Below, one piece after another: positions 23,178-33,253 of a stretch of 64,000 nt of DNA; positions within the stretch are counted from its first letter, which is position 1, and each line of letters starts with the position of its first letter. The notes under the pieces are model-generated. The model saw only the letters and a list, made by a program, of their open reading frames with translations. It searched no databases and was not told where the DNA came from. The translations under genes and the position numbers were made by a program. Source of the DNA: Lentilactobacillus raoultii (GTDB taxonomy: Bacteria > Bacillota > Bacilli > Lactobacillales > Lactobacillaceae); contig NZ_LS423006.1 in the NCBI RefSeq assembly GCF_900411375.1, positions 31,048 through 95,047 on the forward strand. The letters run 5' to 3'.

Positions 23178-23237
23178 TGATTCACTCCCCTTTTACTGAT
23201 AATTCACATTTTAACATAAAAAGCGATTAAAAAACCG

Positions 23238-24389
23238 TTAATAATTCGATAAACTACTCATATCACGAACTTTCTTACCCCAGTATTGGAAATAGTCCGT
23301 TCTTAGAGCGCCGTTATATAATTTACGTCGTTTAGTTGCTTTCTGACCATAAAATTTTTCAAATTCCAAATCAGCTGTCAAGAAATATTTTGACCAACTA
23401 GTTAGAGGTTGAAAAGCCCGACCCATCTGTCGATATAAGTCATGGACACGCTGTTTATCACTCATACGTTCACCATAGGGCGGATTGGCAACGAGGACGC
23501 CGTTAACCTTGTCGGTTTTAAAATCAGCCACTGCCAACTGTTTGAACTGAATGTCGTCTAAAAGGCCAACTTCTTCAGCATTTCGCTTGGAAATTTCAAC
23601 CATGTTGCCATCAATATCACTAGCCGAAATATCCAATGGTCGATCATAATCTGCTTGAGCATCTGCGTGGTCTCGAACTTGTTGAACCATTTGATCATCT
23701 ATCCAAGGCCACTGTTCGCAAAGAAAATCTCGGTTAAAACCGGGTGCAATATTTCTACCAATTAACGCTGCCTCAATCGGCAGGGTGCCTGACCCACACA
23801 TTGGGTCAACAAATGGCATATTCGGATGCCAACTGGTAAGTAGAATAAGGGCAGCTGCCATATTTTCCTTTAATGGTGCCGGGCCCTTTTCAATTCGATA
23901 CCCGCGCTTAAACAGGCTGGCACCGGTTGTATCCAGCGTTAACATTGCATGATTCTTATTCAATGCAATTTCTAATGGAAACTTGGCGCCGGTTTCGGGT
24001 AATCTTGTGCGCCGATGGTAAGCTGCACTTAAAGATTTGACGATCGCTTTTTTAACAATTGCTTGAACATCGGGGACGCTATGGAGTTGGGAATTTCTGG
24101 AACGACCTTCCACTGGAAATTCTGCATCCATCGGTAATAGCTGGTCCCACTGGTTGGCCGCTGTTTTTTCAAACAAATCGTCAAACGTTTTGGTATCAAA
24201 TTCATCAATGATAATTTTGATTCGATCAGCTGTTCTCAGCCAAAGATTGGTTTTGATAATATCTTGTTCATTACCGGAAAACCGAACCCGACCATTTTCA
24301 ACTTGGGTTTTATAACCCAACGCTCTTAGTTCTTTGCCAACAAGTGCTTCGATTCCCGCAGCACACGTTGCAATTAAATGAAATTCCAA
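23238..24389 (-). CDS. rlmL: THUMP-domain rRNA N2-guanine methyltransferase (RlmL/YpsC type)
   Basis: S-adenosylmethionine-dependent methyltransferase, most likely modifying a guanine in 23S rRNA. 383 residues. A THUMP RNA-binding region covers about 50-160; then DPMCGSGTLPIEAALI (about 196-211, SAM site) and the catalytic VANPPYGERM (about 304-313). The start is TTG 24389 with only a weak GAGAG upstream. Located next to rnpB and gpsB as ypsC is in Bacillus. It corresponds to the methyltransferase half of the larger E. coli RlmKL. Confidence 0.9.
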   Translation of the reverse strand: MEFHLIATCAAGIEALVGKELRALGYKTQVENGRVRFSGNEQDIIKTNLWLRTADRIKIIIDEFDTKTFDDLFEKTAANQWDQLLPMDAEFPVEGRSRNSQLHSVPDVQAIVKKAIVKSLSAAYHRRTRLPETGAKFPLEIALNKNHAMLTLDTTGASLFKRGYRIEKGPAPLKENMAAALILLTSWHPNMPFVDPMCGSGTLPIEAALIGRNIAPGFNRDFLCEQWPWIDDQMVQQVRDHADAQADYDRPLDISASDIDGNMVEISKRNAEEVGLLDDIQFKQLAVADFKTDKVNGVLVANPPYGERMSDKQRVHDLYRQMGRAFQPLTSWSKYFLTADLEFEKFYGQKATKRRKLYNGALRTDYFQYWGKKVRDMSSLSNY

Positions 24390-24536
24390 CTACTCTCACA
24401 CTCACTTATTATTGATATTTCTAAATTAATTCAATAGACGATACTGGTGATTAATCTTTATAAGATACAATCTTATCATACCTTATTTTCAATCTGAATC
24501 CTTTGCCAAATTTAATTTTATACAGAATATTAAAAA

Positions 24537-24560
24537 AGATGGGAGCAAGCTCCCATCTTT
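24537..24560 (-). terminator. rnpB terminator
   Basis: GATGGGAG pairs with CTCCCATC over a 4-base loop, followed on the minus strand by TTTTTTA. Placed 10-30 bases after the mature end of RNase P RNA. Confidence 0.92.
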
Positions 24561-24565
24561 TCCCT

Positions 24566-24960
24566 GTTTCGTGCAAATCCCGATAAGCCATGTTTTGTGC
24601 CTGCTTGTTCCCAGGAACGAACCAGCAGGTAGTAATCATCTATCTGGGAAACAGCCAATGCTGTCTCTCCCCCACAGTTGGTTCATTTACCGTCTGTGAA
24701 GCTCCCCTACCAAAGTTTGGGTTTCCCGCTCGAGGGGTTTACCGCGTTCCACTGTCATGATTTCTCACAACATTCGTCACTGTGGCACCTTAAGGACTCA
24801 TCCGCATAGCAACGCCTTAGCATCGAGTCCGCCGTCACTCTTATTCAGAGTTCCCCGGCTTATTTTTTCACCGAGCACGAACACTACAGACATCTCAGTC
24901 TGTGCGAGAATGGACTTTCCTCAGCCACCATAAAGGCGACCGCGATTACCTGAGATTTGC
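24566..24960 (-). ncRNA. rnpB: RNase P RNA, Bacillus type (B)
   Basis: Catalytic RNA that removes 5' leaders from tRNA precursors. The minus strand has the conserved GGUAAUCGC, GAGGAAAGUCC, GAGAUGUCUGUAGUGUUCGUG-type start, and the 3' half closes with GGAUUUGCAC pairing to the 5' GUGCAAAUC (helix P1). Position between rlmL and gpsB matches other Firmicutes. Ends are set by helix P1 and are approximate. Together with its promoter and terminator it fills the gap 24390-24986; the remaining 24390-24536 shows nothing certain beyond the rlmL leader. Confidence 0.95.
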
Positions 24961-24964
24961 ACGG

Positions 24965-24992
24965 AAAATATGCAAAAGTTAACTACTTACAA
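24965..24992 (-). promoter_or_regulatory. rnpB promoter
   Basis: TTGTAA (24987-24992, overlapping the gpsB stop), 16 bases, TATTTT (24965-24970) on the minus strand. Start would fall at about 24958-24960, agreeing with the RNA end deduced from helix P1. Confidence 0.6.
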
Positions 24993-25373
24993 TCGATGTG
25001 ATTCATTTGAACCACTATCCAATTGCGACCCAAATACTCTTCTTTCCAAGTTTGATAGCCGCTTGAGAATATCCATATTCGTTGCACTGGACATTGGTTG
25101 ACTGGCAGTCGGGCGACTAACCGTTGAATTTCCCGTACCAGCAGATGGCATTTGTTGATTGCCAGCAACGGCTAACTGTTTATTGAGTTCGTCAACCTGA
25201 ACTTTTAATCGCTCGTTTTCGTCACTCAGCTCTTGGAACTGTTTATTAAAGGTTTCATAATCCTTAATAATGTTATCTAAAAAGCTGTCAACGTCGTTTG
25301 GATCATACCCACGCATCTTTTGTCGAAACTCTTTTTGGAGGATATCTTTTGGCGTATAGTTAATATTTTCCAT
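24987..25373 (-). CDS. gpsB: cell division regulator GpsB
   Basis: Cytoplasmic coiled-coil adaptor that links class A PBPs and other division proteins at the membrane. 128 residues from ATG 25373; the frame extends further but GAGGTG sits about 11 bases before this ATG. The DivIVA-like lipid-binding start [13 protein letters not shown] is at 4-16 and [14 protein letters not shown] at 20-33, followed by a coiled coil to about 75, a Ser/Thr/Gln-rich linker and a C-terminal trimerising helix ([17 protein letters not shown]). Confidence 0.95.
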   Translation of the reverse strand: MENINYTPKDILQKEFRQKMRGYDPNDVDSFLDNIIKDYETFNKQFQELSDENERLKVQVDELNKQLAVAGNQQMPSAGTGNSTVSRPTASQPMSSATNMDILKRLSNLERRVFGSQLDSGSNESHRL

Positions 25374-25429
25374 TTTATTGGTTACACCTCGTCTTAATTT
25401 GCAACAAACCATTAAGATGATACCATATA

Positions 25430-26002
25430 TTAATCATCTTGAAAACTGTTATTTAGGTTTTCCTGATATTCATCCGCCGCATTCTGAAGATCGTCAAACG
25501 TAATTAAGCGGTATGGGTACGGATGATTATCGGCAAATTTTTTAATTTTATCAAAATCATATTGTGATTTTCCCGGATTATCTAAATCATATATCATGAT
25601 TACCTGATCCGTATGCGAAAGCATGAATTCTTGATAATTTCTTAATTGTTGCGGTGATTGATATGGCTGCTGACTAACTGAAGCGTAAAAATCAACCGCT
25701 TGCTTCAGCTTTGCCAATTTTATCTGATTTGAGTCATTCCAATTATCACCAAATTCGGCAAACGGTAGCATCATGGCCGTTTCAAACTCACCAGGATACT
25801 CAGTCTTCAAATGATTTGCAACCGTCAATGACCACTGTTCAACGCCAAGTTGGCCGCCTGAAATGATCCAGTCCGTCCCGTTAATGATCGCCTGTCTGAG
25901 TTCATTTGTCAATACATAATCAATCACTTTCCGTTTGGGATCGTCATCTTTAAACACGCCAAGTTCGTAGCTCCGATAGCCAGTTATCCATAAGCGACTC
26001 AC
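25430..26002 (-). CDS. ypsA: YpsA family SLOG-fold protein (DUF1273)
   Basis: 190 residues. N-terminal [17 protein letters not shown] and [14 protein letters not shown] (about 46-59) are the hallmark segments of YpsA, whose fold resembles nucleotide-binding SLOG/LOG proteins. In Bacillus and Staphylococcus the protein affects cell division, but its ligand is not established. It lies just upstream of gpsB (57-base gap), the conserved pair, and is divergent from recU. Confidence 0.9.
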   Translation of the reverse strand: MSRLWITGYRSYELGVFKDDDPKRKVIDYVLTNELRQAIINGTDWIISGGQLGVEQWSLTVANHLKTEYPGEFETAMMLPFAEFGDNWNDSNQIKLAKLKQAVDFYASVSQQPYQSPQQLRNYQEFMLSHTDQVIMIYDLDNPGKSQYDFDKIKKFADNHPYPYRLITFDDLQNAADEYQENLNNSFQDD

Positions 26003-26172
26003 GTGATTATCGCCCCTTTCTTAATTGGCTTATGTTTTGTTTTAAGATCAATCGGTTAGTGTTAAGAATGATTAAAATTAGTTAAACATTCCTAAAGTTC
26101 CCCTTTGTCACTGTCAGCCAATCAACTATGATCAACCCATTTTGACTTAGCTTTAGCTAATTGATAAAACAT

Positions 26173-26201
26173 TTTTCATCCACATACTCACTTGCTATAA
26201 T
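26173..26201 (+). promoter_or_regulatory. recU-ponA promoter
   Basis: TTTTCA (26173-26178), 17 bases, TATAAT (26196-26201). The leader to recU is about 65 bases. The divergent gap 26003-26273 shows no other element I can name. Confidence 0.6.
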
Positions 26202-26273
26202 ATCATTATTAAAACTATTTTAAACAAAATTGCAGTACAATGTACATATTGATGTTAGGGGGAATTTGTTTAT

Positions 26274-26873
26274 ATGACGATTAAATACCCAGATGGTCAT
26301 CAATTTCATCGTCAATCCGGCTTTGTCAGTCACCATAATGATGCGGTTAATTTTTCAAATCGTGGGATGACACTCGAAGCTGAATTGAACAAAAGCAACA
26401 ATTATTATTTAAAACAAGAAATTGCAGTGATTCACAAGAAACCGACCCCAATTCAAATTGTCTCGGTCGATTATCCTAAACGAAGTGCTGCAAGAATTAA
26501 GGAGGCTTACTTTCGAAAGGCATCAACAACCGATTATAATGGCGTTTATCAAGGCCATTATATTGACTTTGATGCCAAAGAGACAACCAATAAAACATCT
26601 TTTCCTTTAAAAAATTTTCATCAACACCAAATCGAACATATGAGAGAATGTTTAAAACAGAAGGGAATTTGTTTTGCTATTATTAAATTTGTCAATGATC
26701 AATCCGTTTTCCTATTGAAGGCAACGGATTTAATCGACTACTGGGATCATCAACAACTCGGCGGAAGGAAATCCATTCCGCGCAAAACTATTGAAGAAAT
26801 CGGTGTTGAAATCCCATATCAAATCAATCCAATACTTCCTTATTTACACGCGGTCGATTCGATCATTGAATAA
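26274..26873 (+). CDS. recU: Holliday junction resolvase RecU
   Basis: Cuts four-way DNA junctions during recombination repair and chromosome segregation. 199 residues, normal length. Seen: NRGMTLEAELNKSNNYY (about 36-52) with the first catalytic Glu, AVIHKKPTPIQI (about 57-68), YFRKASTTDYNGVY and DFDAKETTNKTSFPL (about 100-114) with the catalytic Asp/Glu-x-Lys. AGGGGG before the ATG. Followed 17 bases later by ponA, the conserved Firmicutes pair. Confidence 0.95.
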   Translation: MTIKYPDGHQFHRQSGFVSHHNDAVNFSNRGMTLEAELNKSNNYYLKQEIAVIHKKPTPIQIVSVDYPKRSAARIKEAYFRKASTTDYNGVYQGHYIDFDAKETTNKTSFPLKNFHQHQIEHMRECLKQKGICFAIIKFVNDQSVFLLKATDLIDYWDHQQLGGRKSIPRKTIEEIGVEIPYQINPILPYLHAVDSIIE

Positions 26874-26890
26874 TCACGAAGGAGAAATCT

Positions 26891-29245
26891 ATGTCACAGA
26901 ATAATCCTCAGAAGTCACGAACCGATATGAGGCGGGGCCGTCAATTCACTAAGAAAAAAGGCCCGTTCAAGCGCTTTGTTAAAATTGTGCTTAGTCTAGT
27001 TGCATTGCTGATTTTGTTTGGCGCAGGCTTATTTGCTTACTATGCTTCAAGTGCGCCAAAGATTACCCGAACTGCGCTTTCCAGTGATAATTCGACAAAA
27101 ATTTTCGATACCAGCGGGAAAGTAATCTCCAGGTTGGGCAGTCAAAATCGGGATTATGTTAAATCAAATAAAATCCCGGACACTTTAAAAAAAGCCGTCG
27201 TCTCCATTGAAGATCGACGCTTTTATAAACATCACGGGGTGGACCCCATTCGAATTATGGGTGCCGCTCTTTCAAATTTAACCGGCTCATCGCTTGGCAT
27301 GCAAGGCGGAAGCACCCTCACTCAACAGCTGGTCAAGTTATCCGTTTTCTCAACTGCAGCCAGTGATCGAACTTTAAAACGCAAAGCACAGGAGGCTTGG
27401 CTGGCAATTCAAGTTGAGAATCGTTACTCCAAATCACAAATTCTTGAATTCTACATCAATAAAGTCTACATGGGAAACGGTGTTTATGGGATGCAAACAG
27501 GAGCTGAATTCTATTACAACAAAACTCTCAGCCATCTCACCCTGCCACAGTTGGCTCTGTTAGCCGGCATGCCACAGTCACCAAAGTATTACAATCCTTA
27601 TCTTTATCCTAAATATGCCACCCAACGGCGCAATGAAGTCTTAAACGCAATGGTTAAAAATAAGGCCATCACTGCTTCTCAGGCACAGCACGCTAAAAAC
27701 ACCAGCGTTAAAAGTGGCTTGGCCAAGACCCATCCTAAGACTAGTGGTTCCGCTAAAACGTCCCGATACGTCGATTCATATTTAAAACAAACGTTGGAAG
27801 AACTAAAGGACAAGGGATACAAAGCTAATAGTGGCTTAAAAGTATACACAAACTTAAATCTAAATGCTCAAAAAAAGCTTTATAAAGTTTCAAATAATGA
27901 CCCAAGCATTGCATATCCAAATAAACGATTTCAGGTAGGTGCAACGTTGGTCAACGTTAATAATGGAAAAGTAATGGCCATGCAGGGAAGCCGAAAAACC
28001 AAAGTCGCCTTTGGCTTAAATCGAGCTGTTCAAACTGGTCGTTCATCTGGATCAACGGCTAAACCCATTATGGACTATGGTCCGGCAATTGAATATCTCA
28101 AATACCCCACCTATCAACCCGTCAAAGATACGCCATACGTTTATCCGGGGACCGATAAAAATGTGATGGATTTTGATAATAAATACCAAGGTACTATCAC
28201 CATGAGAAAAGCATTGGTTGAATCAAGAAATATCCCAGCTATTCGAACTTTAGAGAACGTTGGTGTTACTAAAGCCACTTCCTTCTTAAAGAAGCTTGGA
28301 ATGCCGTTTAAGAAGCCTTTAAGTCTTCAGAATGGAATTGGGTTATATATTTCTTCCGAGCAGCTGGCAGCCTCTTACGCAGCATTCTCTAATGGTGGTA
28401 CCTATTACAAGCCTTATCTAATTAATCGAATCGTCCAGGCAAACGGCGTCACAAAACGTTTTCATCCAAGTGGTAAGCGAGCCATGTCTCCGGCAACTGC
28501 CTTTATGATTACCAACATGTTAAAAGGTGTCATGACCGATTCGAACGGGTCCGGTACCGCAGCTAAGATTTCCGGATTATACGAAGCGGGTAAAACCGGA
28601 ACAACTCAGTATCCAGACGATTATTTGAACAAGGTACCGGCAAATTCGTCGATGGATGCTTGGTTCTCAGGTTACACAAAGAATTATTCATTAGCTATTT
28701 GGACAGGTTATGATCATCAATTTAAAGCCAATTCATATATTACGCAACCGCAAACCGAAATTTCTCAGCAGATTTACAAATCTGTCATGTCTTATGTTTC
28801 CGAAAACAAACCCAACACCGATTGGCAGCAGCCAAGTGATGTGGTGGCAACTAATCGGGATGGTAAAACCGAGTATTACGTGGCTGGCTACCCCGGAACC
28901 GTAACCGACAATACAACAACGGCTGCCGGCAGTTACTCTATTGAAAGCAGTTCTAGCAGTTCAAACGGAACGGTGACAACTGCACCCCGAAGTAGTGATG
29001 AATCTCGAAGTACTTCAAGTGGGTCGTCTCAAACTGCTCCAACAACTCAGCAGCCAAGTGGTAGTGGCTCCTCATCAGGTGGAAACGATGATAGGAAGAG
29101 CTCGAGTACGACCAGCTCTTCTTCGACAGATAATAGCGGTGGTGCAGCATCTTCGAGTAATGAAGGTAGTAGTACTTCCGATTCTTCGAATGGTCAAAAC
29201 AACACTAATTCTCCAGATAACAATACCGACGTCAATGATCAGTAA
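26891..29245 (+). CDS. ponA: class A penicillin-binding protein 1A
   Basis: Bifunctional peptidoglycan synthase. 784 residues: cytoplasmic basic start, one membrane segment at about 30-51, glycosyltransferase domain with Glu107 in EDRRFYKHHG and GGSTLTQQLVK, and transpeptidase domain with the STAK active serine near 387, SRN near 435 and KTGTT near 567. The last 110 residues are Ser/Thr/Gly/Asn-rich and disordered, probably threading the wall. AAGGAG before the ATG. Cotranscribed with recU. Confidence 0.95.
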   Translation: MSQNNPQKSRTDMRRGRQFTKKKGPFKRFVKIVLSLVALLILFGAGLFAYYASSAPKITRTALSSDNSTKIFDTSGKVISRLGSQNRDYVKSNKIPDTLKKAVVSIEDRRFYKHHGVDPIRIMGAALSNLTGSSLGMQGGSTLTQQLVKLSVFSTAASDRTLKRKAQEAWLAIQVENRYSKSQILEFYINKVYMGNGVYGMQTGAEFYYNKTLSHLTLPQLALLAGMPQSPKYYNPYLYPKYATQRRNEVLNAMVKNKAITASQAQHAKNTSVKSGLAKTHPKTSGSAKTSRYVDSYLKQTLEELKDKGYKANSGLKVYTNLNLNAQKKLYKVSNNDPSIAYPNKRFQVGATLVNVNNGKVMAMQGSRKTKVAFGLNRAVQTGRSSGSTAKPIMDYGPAIEYLKYPTYQPVKDTPYVYPGTDKNVMDFDNKYQGTITMRKALVESRNIPAIRTLENVGVTKATSFLKKLGMPFKKPLSLQNGIGLYISSEQLAASYAAFSNGGTYYKPYLINRIVQANGVTKRFHPSGKRAMSPATAFMITNMLKGVMTDSNGSGTAAKISGLYEAGKTGTTQYPDDYLNKVPANSSMDAWFSGYTKNYSLAIWTGYDHQFKANSYITQPQTEISQQIYKSVMSYVSENKPNTDWQQPSDVVATNRDGKTEYYVAGYPGTVTDNTTTAAGSYSIESSSSSSNGTVTTAPRSSDESRSTSSGSSQTAPTTQQPSGSGSSSGGNDDRKSSSTTSSSSTDNSGGAASSSNEGSSTSDSSNGQNNTNSPDNNTDVNDQ

Positions 29246-29267
29246 ATAATTTGACTAATCGGTTAAT

Positions 29268-29306
29268 AAAAAGCCACCTTGAAGTTTTACTTCAGGTGAC
29301 TTTTTT
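29268..29306. terminator. bidirectional terminator, ponA and dnaD
   Basis: AAAAAGCCACCTTGAAGT pairs with ACTTCAGGTGACTTTTTT (one mismatch) over a 3-base loop, with T runs on both strands. Confidence 0.92.
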
Positions 29307-29307
29307 A

Positions 29308-30045
29308 TTAATCCTTTTTTTCCTTGGGATTTAGTAAATTTATAAAAGGAATCTTTGGTCCCTTATAGGTCGTTTCGGATTCAGAACTACTTTGAGTCCG
29401 TCGACGATTATAATCCTCAATTTGCTGAGGCGTTTTTAAATTGCGTTGTTCCCAATTTCTTAGGATCCGATCCATGTATTTCAAATTGTAAACCTGGTTC
29501 AAAACGGCCTCTTTTAACGCTAATTCAATCACTCTGGGTGTGTAATGATCTAAATCAATCCACTGGCTGATTGATTCCATTTCAAGTGGTGATAGTGTCC
29601 GGCCAAATTCTTTTTCAATGCTTTCAAAGATTTTTTGACGTTCTTGATCATTCACTTGTGGAGTGGATGAGGTGGCTGTTGGATTAGAAAACACTTCGCC
29701 CTCCTCGTCTGACTCTGATTCATCAAGTAATGCCAATTTTTCGTACAACAAAGTAAAGTCGTACGCATCAACTTGTTGGCCTGCGATTTGAATTTTGGTA
29801 ATTTTAGCTAACTTTTTTTGAATCATTTGATGAAAAATTTCAAAAAGTTGCTGTTGGCCATATCCGGTTAACTCGGCCAATTGGTTAATTTCCGGCATGG
29901 GGATAACCAACGTTCGATCATGCTTAATTAAAATGTAGAGAAGCAATTCATCATTGGACAGACCAATTTTTCGATAATTTTTTAATAAAAAATTAGGTAG
30001 TGTTGTCTGACCAAACTTTAGGATATGATGTGCATACTTATCCAA
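29308..30045 (-). CDS. dnaD: primosomal protein DnaD
   Basis: Helps load the replicative helicase at origins and restart sites. 245 residues: an N-terminal winged-helix part (about 1-100, NDELLLYILIKHDRT), an acidic linker DESESDEEGEVF (about 110-121) and the C-terminal DnaD domain with FGRTLSPLEMESISQWIDLD (read in two pieces around 150-170) and the YxxxI-type LKYMDRILRNWEQRNLKT. Follows asnS by 30 bases in the conserved asnS-dnaD order. Confidence 0.93.
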   Translation of the reverse strand: MDKYAHHILKFGQTTLPNFLLKNYRKIGLSNDELLLYILIKHDRTLVIPMPEINQLAELTGYGQQQLFEIFHQMIQKKLAKITKIQIAGQQVDAYDFTLLYEKLALLDESESDEEGEVFSNPTATSSTPQVNDQERQKIFESIEKEFGRTLSPLEMESISQWIDLDHYTPRVIELALKEAVLNQVYNLKYMDRILRNWEQRNLKTPQQIEDYNRRRTQSSSESETTYKGPKIPFINLLNPKEKKD

Positions 30046-30075
30046 AAAGATTCCCCCTCTTTTAATATGATTTAA

Positions 30076-31371
30076 TTATGGATAAATCCGGTTAAGCAAT
30101 CGTGGAAACGGAATTGTTTCGCGGACGTGATCCTCTCCTGTGATCCATGTTAGTGCCCGTTCTAGACCCAAACCGAATCCGGCATGCGGGACACTTCCAA
30201 ATTTACGTAAATCCAGATACCACGAATATTCTTTAGGATCTAACCCTGCTTCAATAATCTGCTTATAGAGATAATCATAATCAACTGCCCGTTCTGAGCC
30301 ACCAATGATTTCACCATATCCTTCAGGTGCCAGTAAATCCGCACAAATAACCACGTCATCACGAGTAGGATGTGGTTTCATATAAAACGGCTTAATGGCT
30401 TTAGGGTAGTTAAGAACGAAAACTGGTTGATCAAAATGGTCTGCAAGGAAAGTCTCTTCCGGCGAACCGAAGTCGGCTCCCCACTCAATGTCAAAATCAT
30501 TCTTTTTAAGTAAGTCAATCGCTTCATCGTAGCTAATCCGTGGATAAGGGAGAATGGTGTATTTTTTCAGTGTCTCAACGTCACGTCCAAGTGTCTTAAG
30601 TTCCATTTGGCAGTGGTCAATCACCCTTTGAACCAAGTAGGCAATGTAGCGTTCTTGAATGTCTAAGCTCTCTTCTTGATGCATAAAAGCCATTTCAGGT
30701 TCAATCATCCAAAATTCAATTAAATGTCGTCGAGTTTTTGACTTTTCTGCCCGGAAGGTTGGCCCAAATGAAAAAACTTTACCAAATGCTTCGGCGCCCG
30801 CTTCCTCGTAAAGCTGGCCACTTTGTGAAAGGTAAGCATCCTTGTCAAAATAAGTCGTGTGAAAAAGATCAGTCGTGCCTTCAGGAGCGCTACCGGTTAA
30901 AATAGGTGCGTCCATTTTGACGAACCCTTCATCATTAAAGAAATCATAAGTCGCTTTAATGACTTCATTTCGAATCCGCATCACAGCGTGGGGCCGACTG
31001 GAACGCAGCCAAAGATGGCGGTGATCCATCAGAAAATCAATTCCATGTTCCTTTGGCGTAATCGGATAATCATGAGATTCACTAATGACCTCAATGGCCT
31101 CTACCTCAATTTCATAACCAAAGTGTGAACGACTATCCTCATGGATAATCCCAGTCACCCACATGCTGGTTTCCTGTTTAACCTCTTTAGCAAGTTCAAA
31201 GGTTTCTTCGGAAACGTTATTTTTTACAACCACTCCTTGAAAGAAGGCTGTTCCATCTCGGAGTTGCAAAAAGGCAATTTTACCGCTGGAACGTTTATTT
31301 GTCAGCCAAACACCAATCTTGACCTTTTCGTTGACGTACTTTGGTGCATCAATCATGTTAATTTGTTTCAA
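30076..31371 (-). CDS. asnS: asparaginyl-tRNA synthetase
   Basis: Charges tRNA-Asn with asparagine. 431 residues from TTG 31371, 8 bases after GGAGG; the ATG at 31392 lies before that site and would add seven unlikely residues. N-terminal OB-fold anticodon-binding domain (about 15-105, [24 protein letters not shown]), then class II motifs: motif 2 [21 protein letters not shown] (cited in parts) and motif 3 [13 protein letters not shown] near the C-terminus. Overlaps the upstream aminotransferase by 14 bases. No T-box leader seen. Confidence 0.95.
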   Translation of the reverse strand: MKQINMIDAPKYVNEKVKIGVWLTNKRSSGKIAFLQLRDGTAFFQGVVVKNNVSEETFELAKEVKQETSMWVTGIIHEDSRSHFGYEIEVEAIEVISESHDYPITPKEHGIDFLMDHRHLWLRSSRPHAVMRIRNEVIKATYDFFNDEGFVKMDAPILTGSAPEGTTDLFHTTYFDKDAYLSQSGQLYEEAGAEAFGKVFSFGPTFRAEKSKTRRHLIEFWMIEPEMAFMHQEESLDIQERYIAYLVQRVIDHCQMELKTLGRDVETLKKYTILPYPRISYDEAIDLLKKNDFDIEWGADFGSPEETFLADHFDQPVFVLNYPKAIKPFYMKPHPTRDDVVICADLLAPEGYGEIIGGSERAVDYDYLYKQIIEAGLDPKEYSWYLDLRKFGSVPHAGFGLGLERALTWITGEDHVRETIPFPRLLNRIYP

Positions 31372-32578
31372 TGGAAATTCCTCCAGATACATTTTTATCT
31401 AAATAATGAGCCATAAACGTATTAATTCGCTTAACGGCGATTTTTAAATCTTCCAGACCAGCTGCATAGCTCATCCGTAAATAACCAGGCATCCCAAAAG
31501 CACCACCATCAACCAGTGCAACGTGTGCTTCATTAAGTAATCTCTCAACCAACTCGGCAGAGGTGTTAACGCCAACAATTGACATTGCCTGCTCAACGTT
31601 TGGGAAAAGATAAAAGGCCCCCGCCGGCTTTTGCTCAATATGAAATCCGGGAGTCTGTTGAAGTAACGGGTAAATGGTGTTTAAGCGCTTCTCAAATGCT
31701 TGGCGCATCACCTCAACTTCGTGCTGATCAGATTGAAACGCTGCAATAGCCGCATATTGACTAACAGTTGCCGGGTTACCGGTCGAGTGCGAAAGAATCG
31801 CATTTACTTTGTTGATGATTTCCGGTACGGCAGCTAAATAACCAATTCGCCAGCCGGTCATCGAATAAGCTTTCGAGACACCATTAACCAGAATCGTCGC
31901 ATCGGCTATTTTTTGGCCGCACTGAACTAATGAATGAAAGGTTGTTTCATTATAAACCAGCTTACCGTAAATATCGTCAGCAATCATCAGTAACTGATGG
32001 TCAACGGCCCACTGGCCAATTGCCTGTAATTCAGATTTTGAATAAACAGTGCCGGTTGGATTTTGTGGCGAATTGATAATCAACAACCGGGTACGACTGG
32101 TAACGGCCTGAGACAAGGTTGCCGGAGTGACTTTGAAATCAGCGTTGGTATCAACCAAGATTGGCCGACCACCAGCAAGTGACACTTGTTGACTGTAGCT
32201 GACCCAACTTGGCTTAGGCATTAGAACCTCGTCACCTTCATCAATCAAGGCCTGAATGATGACGTAAAGTGCCATTTTGGCGCCGTTAGCAACACTAATT
32301 TGTTCCGGTGCATAATTGACCCCATAATCAGCAGCAATCCGATGAGCAATTGCCTGCTTTAACTCCGGCAGTCCACTGGCTGGCGTATAGAAACTGGTTT
32401 TTCCGTGTTGAATTGCCTCAATGGCTGCCTGTGAAATAATCTTTGGCGTTGTAAAGTCCGGCTCGCCGATCCCTAAGTTAATGACGTCAATGCCATCCCT
32501 GATCATTGCTTTGGCACGATTAGATACTCCCACCGTTGCAGAAGGCTTAACTTGCATTGCCCGATTTGAAAATTTCAT
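31358..32578 (-). CDS. aspB: aspartate aminotransferase (PLP-dependent)
   Basis: Type I aminotransferase that interconverts aspartate and oxaloacetate with 2-oxoglutarate/glutamate. 406 residues. Seen: [10 protein letters not shown] (about 37-46), [12 protein letters not shown] near 170-181, DDIYGKLVY near 202-210 and the PLP lysine in [16 protein letters not shown] near 231-246. Start at ATG 32578 or the ATG three bases upstream, after AAAGGA. Lies between ypmB and asnS as in Bacillus, supporting the name. Confidence 0.88.
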   Translation of the reverse strand: MKFSNRAMQVKPSATVGVSNRAKAMIRDGIDVINLGIGEPDFTTPKIISQAAIEAIQHGKTSFYTPASGLPELKQAIAHRIAADYGVNYAPEQISVANGAKMALYVIIQALIDEGDEVLMPKPSWVSYSQQVSLAGGRPILVDTNADFKVTPATLSQAVTSRTRLLIINSPQNPTGTVYSKSELQAIGQWAVDHQLLMIADDIYGKLVYNETTFHSLVQCGQKIADATILVNGVSKAYSMTGWRIGYLAAVPEIINKVNAILSHSTGNPATVSQYAAIAAFQSDQHEVEVMRQAFEKRLNTIYPLLQQTPGFHIEQKPAGAFYLFPNVEQAMSIVGVNTSAELVERLLNEAHVALVDGGAFGMPGYLRMSYAAGLEDLKIAVKRINTFMAHYLDKNVSGGISIETN

Positions 32579-32610
32579 CATTTTATCCTTTCATGACTTT
32601 TCTTGTCCGT

Positions 32611-33117
32611 CTAAATATTTTCAATTAGCTTTTTAACTGATCCTGTTTTAAAATTCAGGGTCGCAAAGCATAGATTATTATGTCGATTCATATAACTAAC
32701 GACCCAGTAAGGCTTTTGCTTGATTAGTGTTAACCCAACACTGTTAATCTTCTTGGGATGCTTGGTTTGTTCAAGTCGATTTTTAATTTGAGTGTCACTT
32801 AATCCAGCACGTTGATTAACAACCGTCACGGCACCACCTTTTTTAGCAACAATGACGTAAATCGGCCGATTTTTGGTTGTTTTACCGGCAACCGAATAAT
32901 AGGTTTTACCAAGATTGGCCGAATAAAAATTAGTTGCCGATTTCAAATCAGCGTATTTTTTAGCAATTGCAATCGTTTGGCTCCTAGCAGTCGCCATTGG
33001 CTTTTCAGCTTGATGAAGCACAATAAACGTTGCAAAGCCTAAAATTAAAATGATCAAAAGGACGATCCATCTTAATTTGACCTTGGGTTCGCGTTTAACT
33101 CGCCGTTCTCGTTGCAT
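32611..33117 (-). CDS. ypmB: YpmB-like membrane-anchored protein (DUF5590/PepSY-like)
   Basis: 168 residues: basic N-terminus, one membrane segment at about 17-37 (WIVLLIILILGFATFIVL), then an extracellular part with two PepSY-like repeats. Function is not established; it is identified by this architecture and its place between dinG and aspB, the Bacillus order. First gene of ypmB-aspB-asnS-dnaD. Confidence 0.8.
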   Translation of the reverse strand: MQRERRVKREPKVKLRWIVLLIILILGFATFIVLHQAEKPMATARSQTIAIAKKYADLKSATNFYSANLGKTYYSVAGKTTKNRPIYVIVAKKGGAVTVVNQRAGLSDTQIKNRLEQTKHPKKINSVGLTLIKQKPYWVVSYMNRHNNLCFATLNFKTGSVKKLIENI

Positions 33118-33220
33118 GACATTTTCCTTCCAAAAATTAACTATTTAACACAATCACCTGATCAACGCCACAAAGGCAATCTGCACGTCAACTTTTAACT
33201 ATTTTTCACATACATTAGCT

Positions 33221-33229
33221 ATTATATCA
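33221..33229 (-). promoter_or_regulatory. ypmB-aspB-asnS-dnaD promoter, extended -10
   Basis: TGATATAAT on the minus strand is an extended -10 with no good -35, about 100 bases before ypmB. The leader has no T-box features and no terminator hairpin that I can see. Confidence 0.55.
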
Positions 33230-33253
33230 AATAATTATGTTAGCGGCGCTCTC

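Noticed and set aside
24451..24639. 62-residue open frame
   Set aside because: It crosses the rnpB terminator and 3' end of RNase P RNA; no ribosome site or homology.
31372..31560. T-box leader for asnS
   Set aside because: asnS starts inside the end of the aminotransferase gene, so there is no leader; the ypmB leader also shows no T-box sequence.
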